From positions 154,952 to 218,951 of the forward strand of contig JAAVJQ010000006.1 of assembly GCA_012038135.1 (NCBI GenBank): a stretch of DNA of 64,000 nt, in the 5' to 3' direction. Positions within the stretch are counted from its first letter, which is position 1, and the number at the start of each line of letters is the position of its first letter. The stretch is from Salinimicrobium nanhaiense (GTDB lineage: Bacteria; Bacteroidota; Bacteroidia; Flavobacteriales; Flavobacteriaceae). The position numbers and the translations under genes are program-made. The notes beneath the pieces are model-generated. The model ran no database searches. It was not told the DNA's origin and worked only from the letters and a program-made list of their open reading frames with translations. Positions 43,872 to 53,090 of this stretch are shown in pieces.

Positions 43872-44420
43872 TTCATAGACGTTGCTTCTTTTCTTTCAAA
43901 ATTCCAGTTTAATTTTTTAAAATTTTTCTGTTGAAAAACTAGCTGGGTTTCATCTCCTCCATCCCGTACTTCTGGCCAGGTATGCCTATTAGCATACTCC
44001 ACCATAATCCGGTAACACAACTAAAAAGAAAAGCAGTTTTAAGTATCGGGTAACCTCAAGGCTTATGGTTTAAAAAAGTAGATGGGATGTATACGGGGTT
44101 TAAAACAAGAGAAAACTTAAAAGAGATATTATTCTCAATAAGAGCACGATTTTAATGAGATTTGAGGCTATTTATAGCAAGCGATATTAACGAAATTTTC
44201 CAGTTTACTTTCCAATACAAAAGTTTCCATTTCAGCTGGTTACTGGCCTTACCGAATTTTGAGGTGTAAAATAGGTACAAGACCCTTCCTATTACCCTAA
44301 AAGAAGGGCTAAAAATGATCTTAAAGTTTTACTCTTTGGTGATCTCGCCAGTGATCTCGCCAGTGATCTCGCCAACCTTTCAGTATTTAGATACTTGTAT
44401 AGTGCGAAAGCTAATCTGGA
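43872..44420. other. Intergenic region with TGEITGEITGEI remnant and 12-bp tandem repeat
   Basis: At 44339-44374 three exact copies of GTGATCTCGCCA stand in tandem; on the minus strand they encode VGEITGEITGEITKE and a stop. The downstream flank (reading VIGRVLYLFYTSKFG) matches the fragment near 31.74 kb, so both are relics of the C-terminal tail of the same protein family. No intact gene is present in the rest of the interval. Confidence 0.55.
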
Positions 44421-45341
44421 TCAGTTTTTCCAGCAATGGTTATAGATTAAGTCTTCACATTGCCATATAAACCTATCTCTAACACTTAAGAAATAAAGCT
44501 CTTGTTTCTCCTTTGGGACAATATCAATACTTTCTGACCATTTTTTTTGATGTTCCAGTGCGATAATATTTTCTGTTGACTTTATAGTAATAGGGACTCC
44601 ATCCACTGTTTTTCCATTGATTTCATTTTCATTTGAGCGAAACTTGTCGAGAATTATATAATAAGGTGTACAATTCATTTCATTAATTCGATCAGCTATG
44701 TCATCATAATATGGCGTGAGGCAAAAAACAACTTTTACTTTTCCGGTTCTAGAAAAAATGCGAAATGAACTCACTGCTTCCACAAAAAAAACGTTATCTT
44801 TTACTTCAACAGCAATTGGACCTTTCAATGACTGCAGAAGAAATTCTATCTTTTTTCTCTCTGAGTGACGTTTTTCCAATTCCTTATCTCGTAAAAATAT
44901 TTCATTGATACAATTTCCGAACATTTGGATATTCCCTTTTCCTTTTGCCATGAACCATCCTGCAGAGTGTCTTGTTGGATGCATATGAATATTTCTTATT
45001 TCTCGTGCTCGATGAAAAACATCTTTTAAATGTTCAAAATTAGGTCTCTTACAAATTTTATTGATCGTTTTGAAAAGATTTCCTTCACCTAGCTTCAATT
45101 CCACTGCTTTGATCTTTACTGCAAGTTCCACAACACGAAGAGCTTTATTAAGAGCTTCATCATAAATAGGATAGTAGTAGTAGGCTTGAGCGGTCAGCTG
45201 TGTTACTGTTTCAAATGACTTGATGATATCTTCGGGAACATCATCGTGAAAATTACCTTCAATTACATTTTTTTGCACATAATCATCTTTTGAGTCTATT
45301 CCAAAAAAATCCCATCGGTCATCAGGTAAAAAATATCTCAT
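44421..45341 (-). CDS. HEPN-like protein of unknown family (306 aa)
   Basis: The N-terminal helical half resembles a HEPN fold: SFETVTQLTAQAYYYYPIYD, ALNKALRVVELAVKIKAVEL and REIRNIHMHPTRHS (about 111-124), where RNIHMH fits the HEPN RNase motif R-x4-H. The C-terminal half (about 170-300) is a mixed alpha/beta region (IAVEVKDNVFFVEAVSSFRI, VKVVFCLTPYYDDIADRI) that I do not recognise. It sits downstream of a small unknown gene and the type I RM genes. It could be a toxin or an RNA-targeting defence effector; this is inference. Confidence 0.65.
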   Translation of the reverse strand: MRYFLPDDRWDFFGIDSKDDYVQKNVIEGNFHDDVPEDIIKSFETVTQLTAQAYYYYPIYDEALNKALRVVELAVKIKAVELKLGEGNLFKTINKICKRPNFEHLKDVFHRAREIRNIHMHPTRHSAGWFMAKGKGNIQMFGNCINEIFLRDKELEKRHSERKKIEFLLQSLKGPIAVEVKDNVFFVEAVSSFRIFSRTGKVKVVFCLTPYYDDIADRINEMNCTPYYIILDKFRSNENEINGKTVDGVPITIKSTENIIALEHQKKWSESIDIVPKEKQELYFLSVRDRFIWQCEDLIYNHCWKN

Positions 45342-45410
45342 AATGTCAAAAGTGTTTCCATTACTAAAACATTATATGGCGGAGGTGGTTATCGTATATT
45401 CTTCAAAAAA

Positions 45411-45806
45411 TTAATTCTCTTTTAAATCCAGAGTTCTAAGAATAGAATATTCTACAAGAAAATTATTATCAAAATCTATTTGCCGAGGATGACGAAAAGT
45501 ATACTTATCCCCAATCCCGTGATTTATAATATCAACATGAAAATGTATTAAGTGGTCAAATAATGCTTGTAACTGTTCTACAGTTACTTCAATTGGACGG
45601 AATTCATTGTGATAAGCATCAACCCATTCTTGAATAGTCAAATTTTTTACTTGACCTTCACGTCTTCCGTTAGCGAGATTAGTAATTATAACTTTAAAAA
45701 ATTCAGAAGTAAATCCTAAGCTGTGTAAGTTAATCAGAGCATTTATTCGTTCATCCAACTCTTCATATGAACGGATGTTTACTTCAAAAGGTGTTCTTTC
45801 AAACAT
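45411..45806 (-). CDS. Hypothetical protein in the RM locus (131 aa)
   Basis: Unrecognised protein: FEVNIRSYEELDERINALIN at the start, then LTIQEWVDAYHNEFRPIEVT and LQALFDHLIHFHVDIINHGI. It lies 23 bp after the hsdR gene (which ends at 45830) and 69 bp before the HEPN-like gene, all on the minus strand, so it may be cotranscribed with both. Could be a small partner of the HEPN-like protein. Confidence 0.55.
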   Translation of the reverse strand: MFERTPFEVNIRSYEELDERINALINLHSLGFTSEFFKVIITNLANGRREGQVKNLTIQEWVDAYHNEFRPIEVTVEQLQALFDHLIHFHVDIINHGIGDKYTFRHPRQIDFDNNFLVEYSILRTLDLKEN

Positions 45807-45829
45807 GGTATATATATTAGAATTTAAGG

Positions 45830-48667
45830 TTATCCCATCCCATTAATAAAGGTTTCAATAAAGCCTTTGATCTTGTCAATGATCCTTTCAGAAGACTTTT
45901 TCCTTTCTCTTAGTCCGGGCTTTTCTTTCATGGTTTCGATTACCTCATCCCTCAAAGGTTGCTTTTCGGTAAACAGGTAATCAGCTATAAGTTTGTTTAG
46001 TTTCTCCTGATCCAGATTTTCATCAATACTCAAAGCTTCCAGGGCTTTCATCTTTTCGACTGTCCAGAAGTTTTCAAATTCATCAGGTATATGTTCTCTT
46101 TCCGTGATTAATGGAAGATTTTCGGCAATGAAACGTTCTATCAATTCCTTCTTGCTTCTCAACTGAGTTTCGGAAGCCATTAGATCTTCGATCTGTTTTT
46201 TCTTCTTGGCCTGATCGTGTGGTTTGGCATCTTTTAGATCTGCAAGTAAAGTCAGTATGTAAACAACGTTGACTTCATCCCGGTGGATCAATTCCACTTC
46301 AAAATCTATATCGTCGAGAATAGAAACCTTCTCTTTGCTATTGTCGTTTCTTACCTTATCCCGTATATCAAGATATTTGCTCTTGTAGTCTTCAAAGGTT
46401 TGTTCATCTATGCCAAGATCTTTGAATTCGAATTCGGTGAAGGTGTTCAAAACATTCTTAATCCTTAGTAGTTCCCGAAAGGCGGTAACAAATTCAAATT
46501 CTTCATTTTCAGAAGGCAGTTCATTTACGCTGTCAACGGTGGGAGCGATCTTTAATAGTCGCTTTATAGCATTGTCAAATTTTGAAACATAGTCCTCGTA
46601 TGGTTGAAGAATTATGTCCTCTATGGCATCTTTATTACTGAATAGGGTAATAGCTGCATCAGTGGCTTTTTTCAGGTTTCGGAAAGCAACTACATTCCCC
46701 TGGGATTTCAATTCATTCAAGATCCTGTTTGTCCTCGAATAGGCTTGAATCAAGCCATGGTAGCGTAAATTCTTATCAACATAAATAGTGTTGAGGGTCT
46801 TGCTGTCGAAGCCTGTTAGGAACATATTCACCACAAGCAGAATATCAAGTTCTTTATTCTTGACCTTCTTCCCAATATCCTTATAGTAAGAATAGAAATC
46901 GGTGGTTGTGTAGTTCCGCTGAAACATCTCATTGTAATCTTGAATAAAATCTTCCAGGTGCTCTTTGCTGTGTTTGGTTTCGTAATCGGTCGGATCTTCG
47001 GCTGCCTGCTGCATATCTCCCGGATCTGCTTCAATTATCCCCATAGCATCTGCATCTTCTTCATTAGCCTGATAGGAGAAAATAGTTCCTATTTTAAGAT
47101 CATGATCCCCATTCAATTTTTTTGATTTAAACAGCTTGTAGTATTCAATTAAGGTATTGACATTCGGAACACAGAAAATGGCCGTAAATCGCTTGCTGTG
47201 CGTTTTTCGGCTGTGGTTTGCGATAATGTAATCAGCAACTTTTTCCAGGCGTTCGGGTGCTTCCATAACCTCAGCCTTGTCTATTGATTCGACATCAATG
47301 TCCAGTACTTCTTCTTTTTTCTTAAAGGTGCTGATGTACTCAATAGAGAACTTCAAGACATTACCATCTCTAATGGCATCTGTTATTACATACTTATGCA
47401 GGCATTCCCCAAAAAGTTCTTTTGTGGTACGTTTTCCCCTTTCATTTCTTACTGCATTATCGGCAAAGATTGGGGTTCCGGTAAAACCAAACATCTGCAC
47501 ATCTTCAAAATAATCTTTGATCCTTTGGTGTGTATCGCCAAACTGACTACGATGGCACTCATCAAAAATGAAAACCATTCGCTCATTTTTAAACCGTTCC
47601 ATCTGCTTCCGGTAACGATCCTTATGAATGGCTGTATTTAATTTTTGAATAGTGGTTACAATGATCTTAGTATCGTCGTTGAATTGCGTAACTAATGATT
47701 TAGTATCATTTGTACCATCTATACTTCCGTCGCTAAAATGATTGAATTCCTTAATGGTCTGGTAGTCCAGATCTTTCCTATCAACCACAAAAACCACTTT
47801 TTTAACTTCCGGCAGATTGGTAAGGATCTGACTGGTTTTAAATGAAGTCAGGGTTTTTCCAGATCCCGTGGTGTGCCATATATATCCAAACTTCTTACTG
47901 GTCTTTACTTTTTCAACAATGGCTTCAACAGCAAAATACTGATAGGGGCGAAGAACCATTAGGATCTTCTGACTTTCATTAAGCACAATGTATTTCGTAA
48001 TCATCTTGGAAAGATGGCAGGGTTCAAGAAACACCTCAGCAAAGTCGCTAAGTTGAGTGATCTTTTTGTTCTCCCTGTTTGCCCAGAAAAAGGTTTGCTT
48101 GAAATTCCTGGCTTTTATAGGATTGTTTGCATAGTACTTCGTGTTTACTCCATTGCTGATTACAAACAGCTGAATGTACTGGAAAAGGCCTTTACCTGCT
48201 TGAAAGCTGTGCCTTTGATAACGGTTGGTTTGGTTAAAGGCTTCCTTCATTTCCAAACCTCGTCTTTTCAATTCAATTTGACAGAGTGGAAGACCGTTAA
48301 TAAGAATAGTAACATCATAACGGTTCTTGTACTTACCTTCCATTTTGATCTGGTTGGTAACCTGATATTCATTCTTGCACCAATGAACCTGATTGATTAA
48401 TTCCAGATAACCCGTTTCCCCATTATCTTTTGCATAATCTATTTTATCCCGAAGGATCTTCGCCCTTTCAAATATGTTCCCTTTAGAAATTTTGTTTAGA
48501 ACCTGCTGAAATTCTAATTCAGAAAGGGTAGTGCGATTATGCTTTTCAAGTTGCCGTTTCAGGTTTAAAATAAGAGCATCTTCATCTTGAATAGAAACCC
48601 TTTCATATTTTAATTCTTCAAGTTGAGCAATTAGATTTTGCTCTAATATTTGTTCTGACTGCGGCAT
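45830..48667 (-). CDS. hsdR: Type I restriction endonuclease, subunit R (945 aa)
   Basis: ATP-driven translocase and nuclease of a type I system. The N-terminal PD-(D/E)xK nuclease contains YDVTILINGLPLCQIELKRR (about 118-137). The SF2 helicase has Walker A HTTGSGKTL, DEAD-box variant FIFDECHRSQFG and FGFTGTPIF, then motif VI GLIQAYSRTNRI. The C-terminal helical region (about 750-945) binds the methylase. Length is normal. It is followed on the transcript by the 131-residue gene and preceded by the DUF4268 gene. Confidence 0.95.
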   Translation of the reverse strand: MPQSEQILEQNLIAQLEELKYERVSIQDEDALILNLKRQLEKHNRTTLSELEFQQVLNKISKGNIFERAKILRDKIDYAKDNGETGYLELINQVHWCKNEYQVTNQIKMEGKYKNRYDVTILINGLPLCQIELKRRGLEMKEAFNQTNRYQRHSFQAGKGLFQYIQLFVISNGVNTKYYANNPIKARNFKQTFFWANRENKKITQLSDFAEVFLEPCHLSKMITKYIVLNESQKILMVLRPYQYFAVEAIVEKVKTSKKFGYIWHTTGSGKTLTSFKTSQILTNLPEVKKVVFVVDRKDLDYQTIKEFNHFSDGSIDGTNDTKSLVTQFNDDTKIIVTTIQKLNTAIHKDRYRKQMERFKNERMVFIFDECHRSQFGDTHQRIKDYFEDVQMFGFTGTPIFADNAVRNERGKRTTKELFGECLHKYVITDAIRDGNVLKFSIEYISTFKKKEEVLDIDVESIDKAEVMEAPERLEKVADYIIANHSRKTHSKRFTAIFCVPNVNTLIEYYKLFKSKKLNGDHDLKIGTIFSYQANEEDADAMGIIEADPGDMQQAAEDPTDYETKHSKEHLEDFIQDYNEMFQRNYTTTDFYSYYKDIGKKVKNKELDILLVVNMFLTGFDSKTLNTIYVDKNLRYHGLIQAYSRTNRILNELKSQGNVVAFRNLKKATDAAITLFSNKDAIEDIILQPYEDYVSKFDNAIKRLLKIAPTVDSVNELPSENEEFEFVTAFRELLRIKNVLNTFTEFEFKDLGIDEQTFEDYKSKYLDIRDKVRNDNSKEKVSILDDIDFEVELIHRDEVNVVYILTLLADLKDAKPHDQAKKKKQIEDLMASETQLRSKKELIERFIAENLPLITEREHIPDEFENFWTVEKMKALEALSIDENLDQEKLNKLIADYLFTEKQPLRDEVIETMKEKPGLRERKKSSERIIDKIKGFIETFINGMG

Positions 48668-48681
48668 TGGGGGAGCTGTAA

Positions 48682-49812
48682 TTATCCGTTATAAGATCGA
48701 CCTTTTAATATTCTATCTGCAAATGGTTGAAAAGCTTTATAGAATTTCTCCATATTAGAAGCAAACCATTTTGTTCGTTTTTCCCAATTTTCTTCATTCT
48801 GAAACTCGCCGAAATCTTTAAAGAATTCAGGTTCAGGATATTCAAATTTTATTTTTGAAGCTTTTCTATTTTCACCACCATCAAATATCAATTCATGACC
48901 AAATCTGTCTTCGATCTCCTTTTGATGCTTTTTAAATTCTTCAACAATTTCATTTTCGGGATCATTAGGGAAGTATAGTTCAATTCTGTTTGTTTTACGG
49001 CCTATGCAGAAATTATAACGGCCAGCACCTCTAATAAAACCAATATCAAAATAAGGCTTGGGAGTTACAGAGTCTAAGTACCTGAAATTATTTTGTTGTA
49101 GCTCTTTTTTCAGCATTGTCCAAAACCTAACTAATCGATTTTCTGTTTCAGCAACAGCTTTGGATTTCGTTTTCTCTTCCTTTTCCTTTTCCATTGCGTC
49201 AATCATAAACTCCTTTGTTTCCGGCAAAGGAATGATCTGTTCAACTTGTAAGAAAATTTCTTCTCCCATTGAATATGGGATTGCTCTGAAACATTGGATT
49301 TGAATCTCATGATTAAGTAACCAAAGTACTGTTGAAGTCACCTCCTTGCGATATTTGTTAGCAACGAAGATTATCCGTTGGTCGTTCTTGTTTAGAAGCA
49401 ATTCTTCTTCATCTCTATCAAGAAACTCCAATAACCTTTCTTTAGCATCCTCACCATTTTCATGTGCATCTAAGTAAGCCTGGTAAATATTTATTATCTG
49501 GCTATTGGTAAGGGTGGAGCAGTAAGAAGTGTATTTTAGTGCCTGCCAAACCACATTACGGCCAGAATCGTCCAGTTTGTTTTCTATAATAACCAACCCG
49601 CCATCCTTATCAATTGCAAGCAGATCTAATCGCTCTTGGGTATCATTGAAACCATCAAACTCTTTCTGAATTATAAGAAGTTCCTCACCCAACATTTCAG
49701 GATTCTTTGCGATCCATTCTTGAAGGTTTTCTCTTTCTCTAATTTTAAGATCGCTGAATAGCCGTTCTTCAAGCTTGGCGATATTGTTCTTTTCTTTATT
49801 AATGCGATACAT
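48682..49812 (-). CDS. DUF4268 protein with nuclease-like N-terminal domain, inside the RM operon (376 aa)
   Basis: The N-terminal about 190 residues resemble a PD-(D/E)xK fold: ERLDLLAIDKDGGLVIIENK, where the final Glu-x-Lys and the earlier Asp make a plausible catalytic set, followed by LDDSGRNVVWQALKYTSY. The C-terminal about 150 residues are DUF4268 (FDIGFIRGAGRYNFCIGRKT). Such genes are often found within type I RM loci. It sits between hsdS and hsdR with short spacers, so it is likely cotranscribed. Role unknown: accessory nuclease or specificity modulator. Confidence 0.75.
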   Translation of the reverse strand: MYRINKEKNNIAKLEERLFSDLKIRERENLQEWIAKNPEMLGEELLIIQKEFDGFNDTQERLDLLAIDKDGGLVIIENKLDDSGRNVVWQALKYTSYCSTLTNSQIINIYQAYLDAHENGEDAKERLLEFLDRDEEELLLNKNDQRIIFVANKYRKEVTSTVLWLLNHEIQIQCFRAIPYSMGEEIFLQVEQIIPLPETKEFMIDAMEKEKEEKTKSKAVAETENRLVRFWTMLKKELQQNNFRYLDSVTPKPYFDIGFIRGAGRYNFCIGRKTNRIELYFPNDPENEIVEEFKKHQKEIEDRFGHELIFDGGENRKASKIKFEYPEPEFFKDFGEFQNEENWEKRTKWFASNMEKFYKAFQPFADRILKGRSYNG

Positions 49813-49831
49813 GGGTACTATGATATTTTAT

Positions 49832-51034
49832 CTACACAAACATCTGTTGTAATAAGCCTTTTTTAAACTGGTTTGATCCGTCGATTTGTTTCTGAACCAA
49901 TGCAATCTTTCGATCAATGGAAGTTAAAAAAGTTGCTATTTTACTTTGCTCTTCAATACATGGGTAAGGTATTTTCATATGCTGGAATTCTGAAATCCAG
50001 TACCTTTTATGTTCTGCAAGAGGAAATTTTATTCTTCCCATCGCTTCAAAAACAAATTTAATATTAACTTCGTTGGAATTCGGTATCAACATTTTCATTG
50101 CAGAAGACTTAGCTTTAAATGGAAAGTCAACATACTTAAATGCAGTAGTAAAATCATCAAAGATAATTACGGGAAGTTTCGTGAATATTCCCTCTGTTTC
50201 ATCAGTATAACCTAATATGAAGGTTTTTCCTGCTGTTAATACTGGTGTCTCAAATCCATTATCATATTCTGTACTCTCCACTAAGTATTTCGTGGGCTGT
50301 TCATAGGTTAAAATATCTCTAAGCTTCTTTTTATTCCATACAGGATACTCCTTTCCATCCTCATCTTTAAACCTAATTTCCTGGCTAAAGATCTTCTGCA
50401 TTATGCCCTTTTTGTACTCTTCAAGCTTTGCTTTTTTCTGTTCCAGCAGATCGATTCGTATATCAATGGCTGAAAGAAAGGACGCAATTTTTTGTTGTTC
50501 TTTAATTTCAGGAAAAGCTATTTTAAATTCCTTTATCTGCTTTAAGCTAATATGAGGTATTCCTGAACTCGTGTTAACCTTATCTACATATCGATGAAAT
50601 TTTGTAGAATAAATCTGTTGATAAACAAATTTTATATCACAATTCGCTTTAGGGCGGATGCGGGCAATACGTTGAACCAATAATGAACCCGCATCTTTGC
50701 TCTGAATAATAGAAACATTCTTGCCAACTTTAGAGCCATCCATTCCTAAAACAACATCTCCTGTTTCTAAAAGGTATTTTTCTAATCCGTTAATACTCTT
50801 ATTGTAGTATCTATCTATATCAGCGTTATGGCGTATAAATCCTTCGGTTATATTTATTCCTCGCAATAAGGGAATTCCATTATTAATTTCAGAAATGTCC
50901 TCACCTTTAAAGGGATATCCAGAAATAACATCAATATACTTACCTAAATTGTCAATCCTAATTTTACCATTAAAATCAGGAAAGCGGAGTGAAGGTTGTT
51001 TTACGACTACTTTTTTTTCAGCTACTTCTGCCAT
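49832..51034 (-). CDS. hsdS: Type I restriction-modification specificity subunit (400 aa)
   Basis: DNA-recognition subunit with two target-recognition domains and two coiled-coil spacers. TRD1 covers about 15-165 (PSLRFPDFNGKIRIDNLGKY, LLETGDVVLGMDGSKVG), spacer 1 about 165-210 (EQQKIASFLSAIDIRIDLLE), TRD2 about 220-350 and spacer 2 about 350-400 (EEQSKIATFLTSIDRKIALV). The two similar spacers are the usual pseudo-repeat. It starts 1 bp after hsdM ends. The target sequence cannot be predicted here. Confidence 0.93.
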   Translation of the reverse strand: MAEVAEKKVVVKQPSLRFPDFNGKIRIDNLGKYIDVISGYPFKGEDISEINNGIPLLRGINITEGFIRHNADIDRYYNKSINGLEKYLLETGDVVLGMDGSKVGKNVSIIQSKDAGSLLVQRIARIRPKANCDIKFVYQQIYSTKFHRYVDKVNTSSGIPHISLKQIKEFKIAFPEIKEQQKIASFLSAIDIRIDLLEQKKAKLEEYKKGIMQKIFSQEIRFKDEDGKEYPVWNKKKLRDILTYEQPTKYLVESTEYDNGFETPVLTAGKTFILGYTDETEGIFTKLPVIIFDDFTTAFKYVDFPFKAKSSAMKMLIPNSNEVNIKFVFEAMGRIKFPLAEHKRYWISEFQHMKIPYPCIEEQSKIATFLTSIDRKIALVQKQIDGSNQFKKGLLQQMFV

Positions 51035-51035
51035 G

Positions 51036-52598
51036 TTAAAAGGGAGTTGAAATATCTAATTGTTGGCAGTAGTCAGCAATCTCATTGTCAACCTCCTCCA
51101 ATTCTGTTTCAATCTGTTTTAATTCTGTTGAAACAGAATCGAGATCTACTGGTTCTTCTTCCTCGAAAGTGTCCACATACCGTGGAATATTAAGGTTGAA
51201 ATCATTCTCCTTTACCTCATCCAGATCAGCTAAATAGCTAAATTTATCGATAGTTTCCCGGTTTCGGTAAGTGTCAATGATTTTGTCAATATGTTTTTGC
51301 TTTAATCTATTTTTGTTACCGTCCTTTGTGTAGCCTTCGGAAGCATCGATAAACAAAATATTATCATCATTTACCCGGCATTTGCTCAAAACCAATATAC
51401 AGGTAGGAATTCCTGTTCCAAAAAAGATATTTGCAGGTAAGCCAATTACAGCATCGAGGTAGTTTAGCTTCTCAATAAGATATTTTCTAATTGCACCTTC
51501 CGAAGATCCTCTAAACAGAACTCCGTGCGGTAAAACACACGCCATTGTACCGTTTTCGGCAAGCTGGTAGATCATGTGTTGTACAAAAGCAAAGTCTGCC
51601 TTACTGCTTGGGGCTAACTTACCATATTGACTAAATCTTTCATCATTCTCGAACAAAGGATTCTTTTTTCCAGCCCATTGAGCAGAGAATGGGGGATTGG
51701 CAACAATGGCCTCAAAACGTTGATCCAGGTGCTGAGGTTCTTTTAGTGTGTCTTCCTGTTGCAGGTCGAAATGTCTGTAATGAACATCATGCAAGATCAT
51801 GTTCATCCTGGCAAGGTTGTAGGTAGTGCGGTTTAATTCCTGTCCATAAAAATCATCTACTTTCACTTCCTTGGCTACCCGAAGCAATAAGGATCCTGAG
51901 CCGCAGGTTGGATCATAAACAGATTTTAATCTGTTCTTTCCGGTGGTAACGATCTTAGCAAGGATCTTTGAAACTTGTTGAGGTGTATAGAATTCACCTG
52001 CCTTTTTACCTGCACCACTGGCAAATTTTCCTATAAGATACTCATAAGCATCACCTAAAATATCAGAATCAGCATCTTCAAGATTGAAATCTATTTGGTC
52101 GAGATGACTGAGTACCTTTGCAATCAATTCATTTCTTGCTTTAGGGCTTCGGCCTAACTTTGTGCTGTTAAGATCAAGATCTTCAAATAATTGATTAAAA
52201 TCTTCCTCGCTATCAGTACCCATTGTACTTTGTTCGATATTGTTGAGGATGTTTTGCAGATCTTCCAGAATAAAATTATCCTCTACTTCCTCATCTGCGT
52301 TTCCCTTTGTTGCAACTGCTGTAAACAATTCATCCGGGCGTAGAAAATAGCCTAATTTTAAAACAGATTCTTCCTTAATGAATTTCAGATCTTCTTCATT
52401 TGTGATCTGCGTGTATTGTTTTACGGCTTCTGTTTCGAGTAACTTGTTAGCGTATATGTGCTGTTTCTCTGATAGGTATTTATAAAAAATGAATCCGAGA
52501 ATGTAGTCTCTAAATTCATCGGCATCCATTTTACCACGTAGTTCATTGGCAATATTCCATAGCTGGGTTTCCAGCAGCTTCTTCTGATCTTCTGACAT
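51036..52598 (-). CDS. hsdM: Type I restriction-modification DNA methyltransferase (520 aa)
   Basis: Adenine-N6 methylase. The HsdM_N helical domain (about 8-150) precedes the catalytic domain with SAM motif DPTCGSGSLLLRV near 220-232 and NPPF motif AIVANPPFSAQW near 300. The family C-terminus DFNLNIPRYVDTFEEEE is complete. First gene of the RM operon, with a -7 box about 36 bp upstream of its start. Confidence 0.95.
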   Translation of the reverse strand: MSEDQKKLLETQLWNIANELRGKMDADEFRDYILGFIFYKYLSEKQHIYANKLLETEAVKQYTQITNEEDLKFIKEESVLKLGYFLRPDELFTAVATKGNADEEVEDNFILEDLQNILNNIEQSTMGTDSEEDFNQLFEDLDLNSTKLGRSPKARNELIAKVLSHLDQIDFNLEDADSDILGDAYEYLIGKFASGAGKKAGEFYTPQQVSKILAKIVTTGKNRLKSVYDPTCGSGSLLLRVAKEVKVDDFYGQELNRTTYNLARMNMILHDVHYRHFDLQQEDTLKEPQHLDQRFEAIVANPPFSAQWAGKKNPLFENDERFSQYGKLAPSSKADFAFVQHMIYQLAENGTMACVLPHGVLFRGSSEGAIRKYLIEKLNYLDAVIGLPANIFFGTGIPTCILVLSKCRVNDDNILFIDASEGYTKDGNKNRLKQKHIDKIIDTYRNRETIDKFSYLADLDEVKENDFNLNIPRYVDTFEEEEPVDLDSVSTELKQIETELEEVDNEIADYCQQLDISTPF

Positions 52599-52633
52599 TG
52601 ATTGGTATTAATTTGTAACGGTAGGGCGTTGCT

Positions 52634-52641
52634 CAAATATA
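52634..52641 (-). promoter_or_regulatory. -7 box for the hsdM-hsdS-hsdR operon
   Basis: On the minus strand TATATTTG matches TAnnTTTG, 36 bp before the hsdM ATG. No convincing -33 TTG at the usual spacing. Confidence 0.45.
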
Positions 52642-52760
52642 GTAAAATGAGTGAAGAAAATGTTAAAGTGAAAAAAGAGAAGCAGTTGAATGGCAAAAAC
52701 TATTCAACATGTTTATTAGTAGTTAATTAGGTAGGAGAGAGTATATCATCTTATTTTATT

Positions 52761-53090
52761 CTATTCTTTTTGTGAATCGATCACCCCCTTCAATTCATCC
52801 AATAAATCTCCCTCTTCAATAGGAATCATTCTGGAAATTAATTCCAAAACATCCTGAATATTGTTTTTAGGGTTTCGGTCTAAAGAATAAGATTCAAAAT
52901 CTCCATGCTCCAGAGAATTAATGCATAAGTAGAGGAGGGAGCGAATAGTGAATAATAATTCACCATAACCTTCCATGTAGAGCAGATCAACTTTGTATTT
53001 TCCTTTGTAGGTGTCGTGCGGCTTTAGCATTACCAGCTTATTTCTTAGAGATTCTAGGAGTACCTGTTCTTTAGTTTTCTGCGTTTTCAT
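52761..53090 (-). CDS. Hypothetical protein (109 aa) coupled to the double-HEPN gene
   Basis: Helical protein: QVLLESLRNKLVMLKPHDTY, LLYMEGYGELLFTIRSLLYL, CINSLEHGDFESYSLDRNP. It overlaps the 3' end of the 573-residue gene by 20 bp, so translation is coupled. Small genes in this position accompany HEPN proteins in Bacteroides conjugative elements. Function unknown; a partner or modulator of the HEPN protein is a reasonable guess. Confidence 0.65.
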   Translation of the reverse strand: MKTQKTKEQVLLESLRNKLVMLKPHDTYKGKYKVDLLYMEGYGELLFTIRSLLYLCINSLEHGDFESYSLDRNPKNNIQDVLELISRMIPIEEGDLLDELKGVIDSQKE

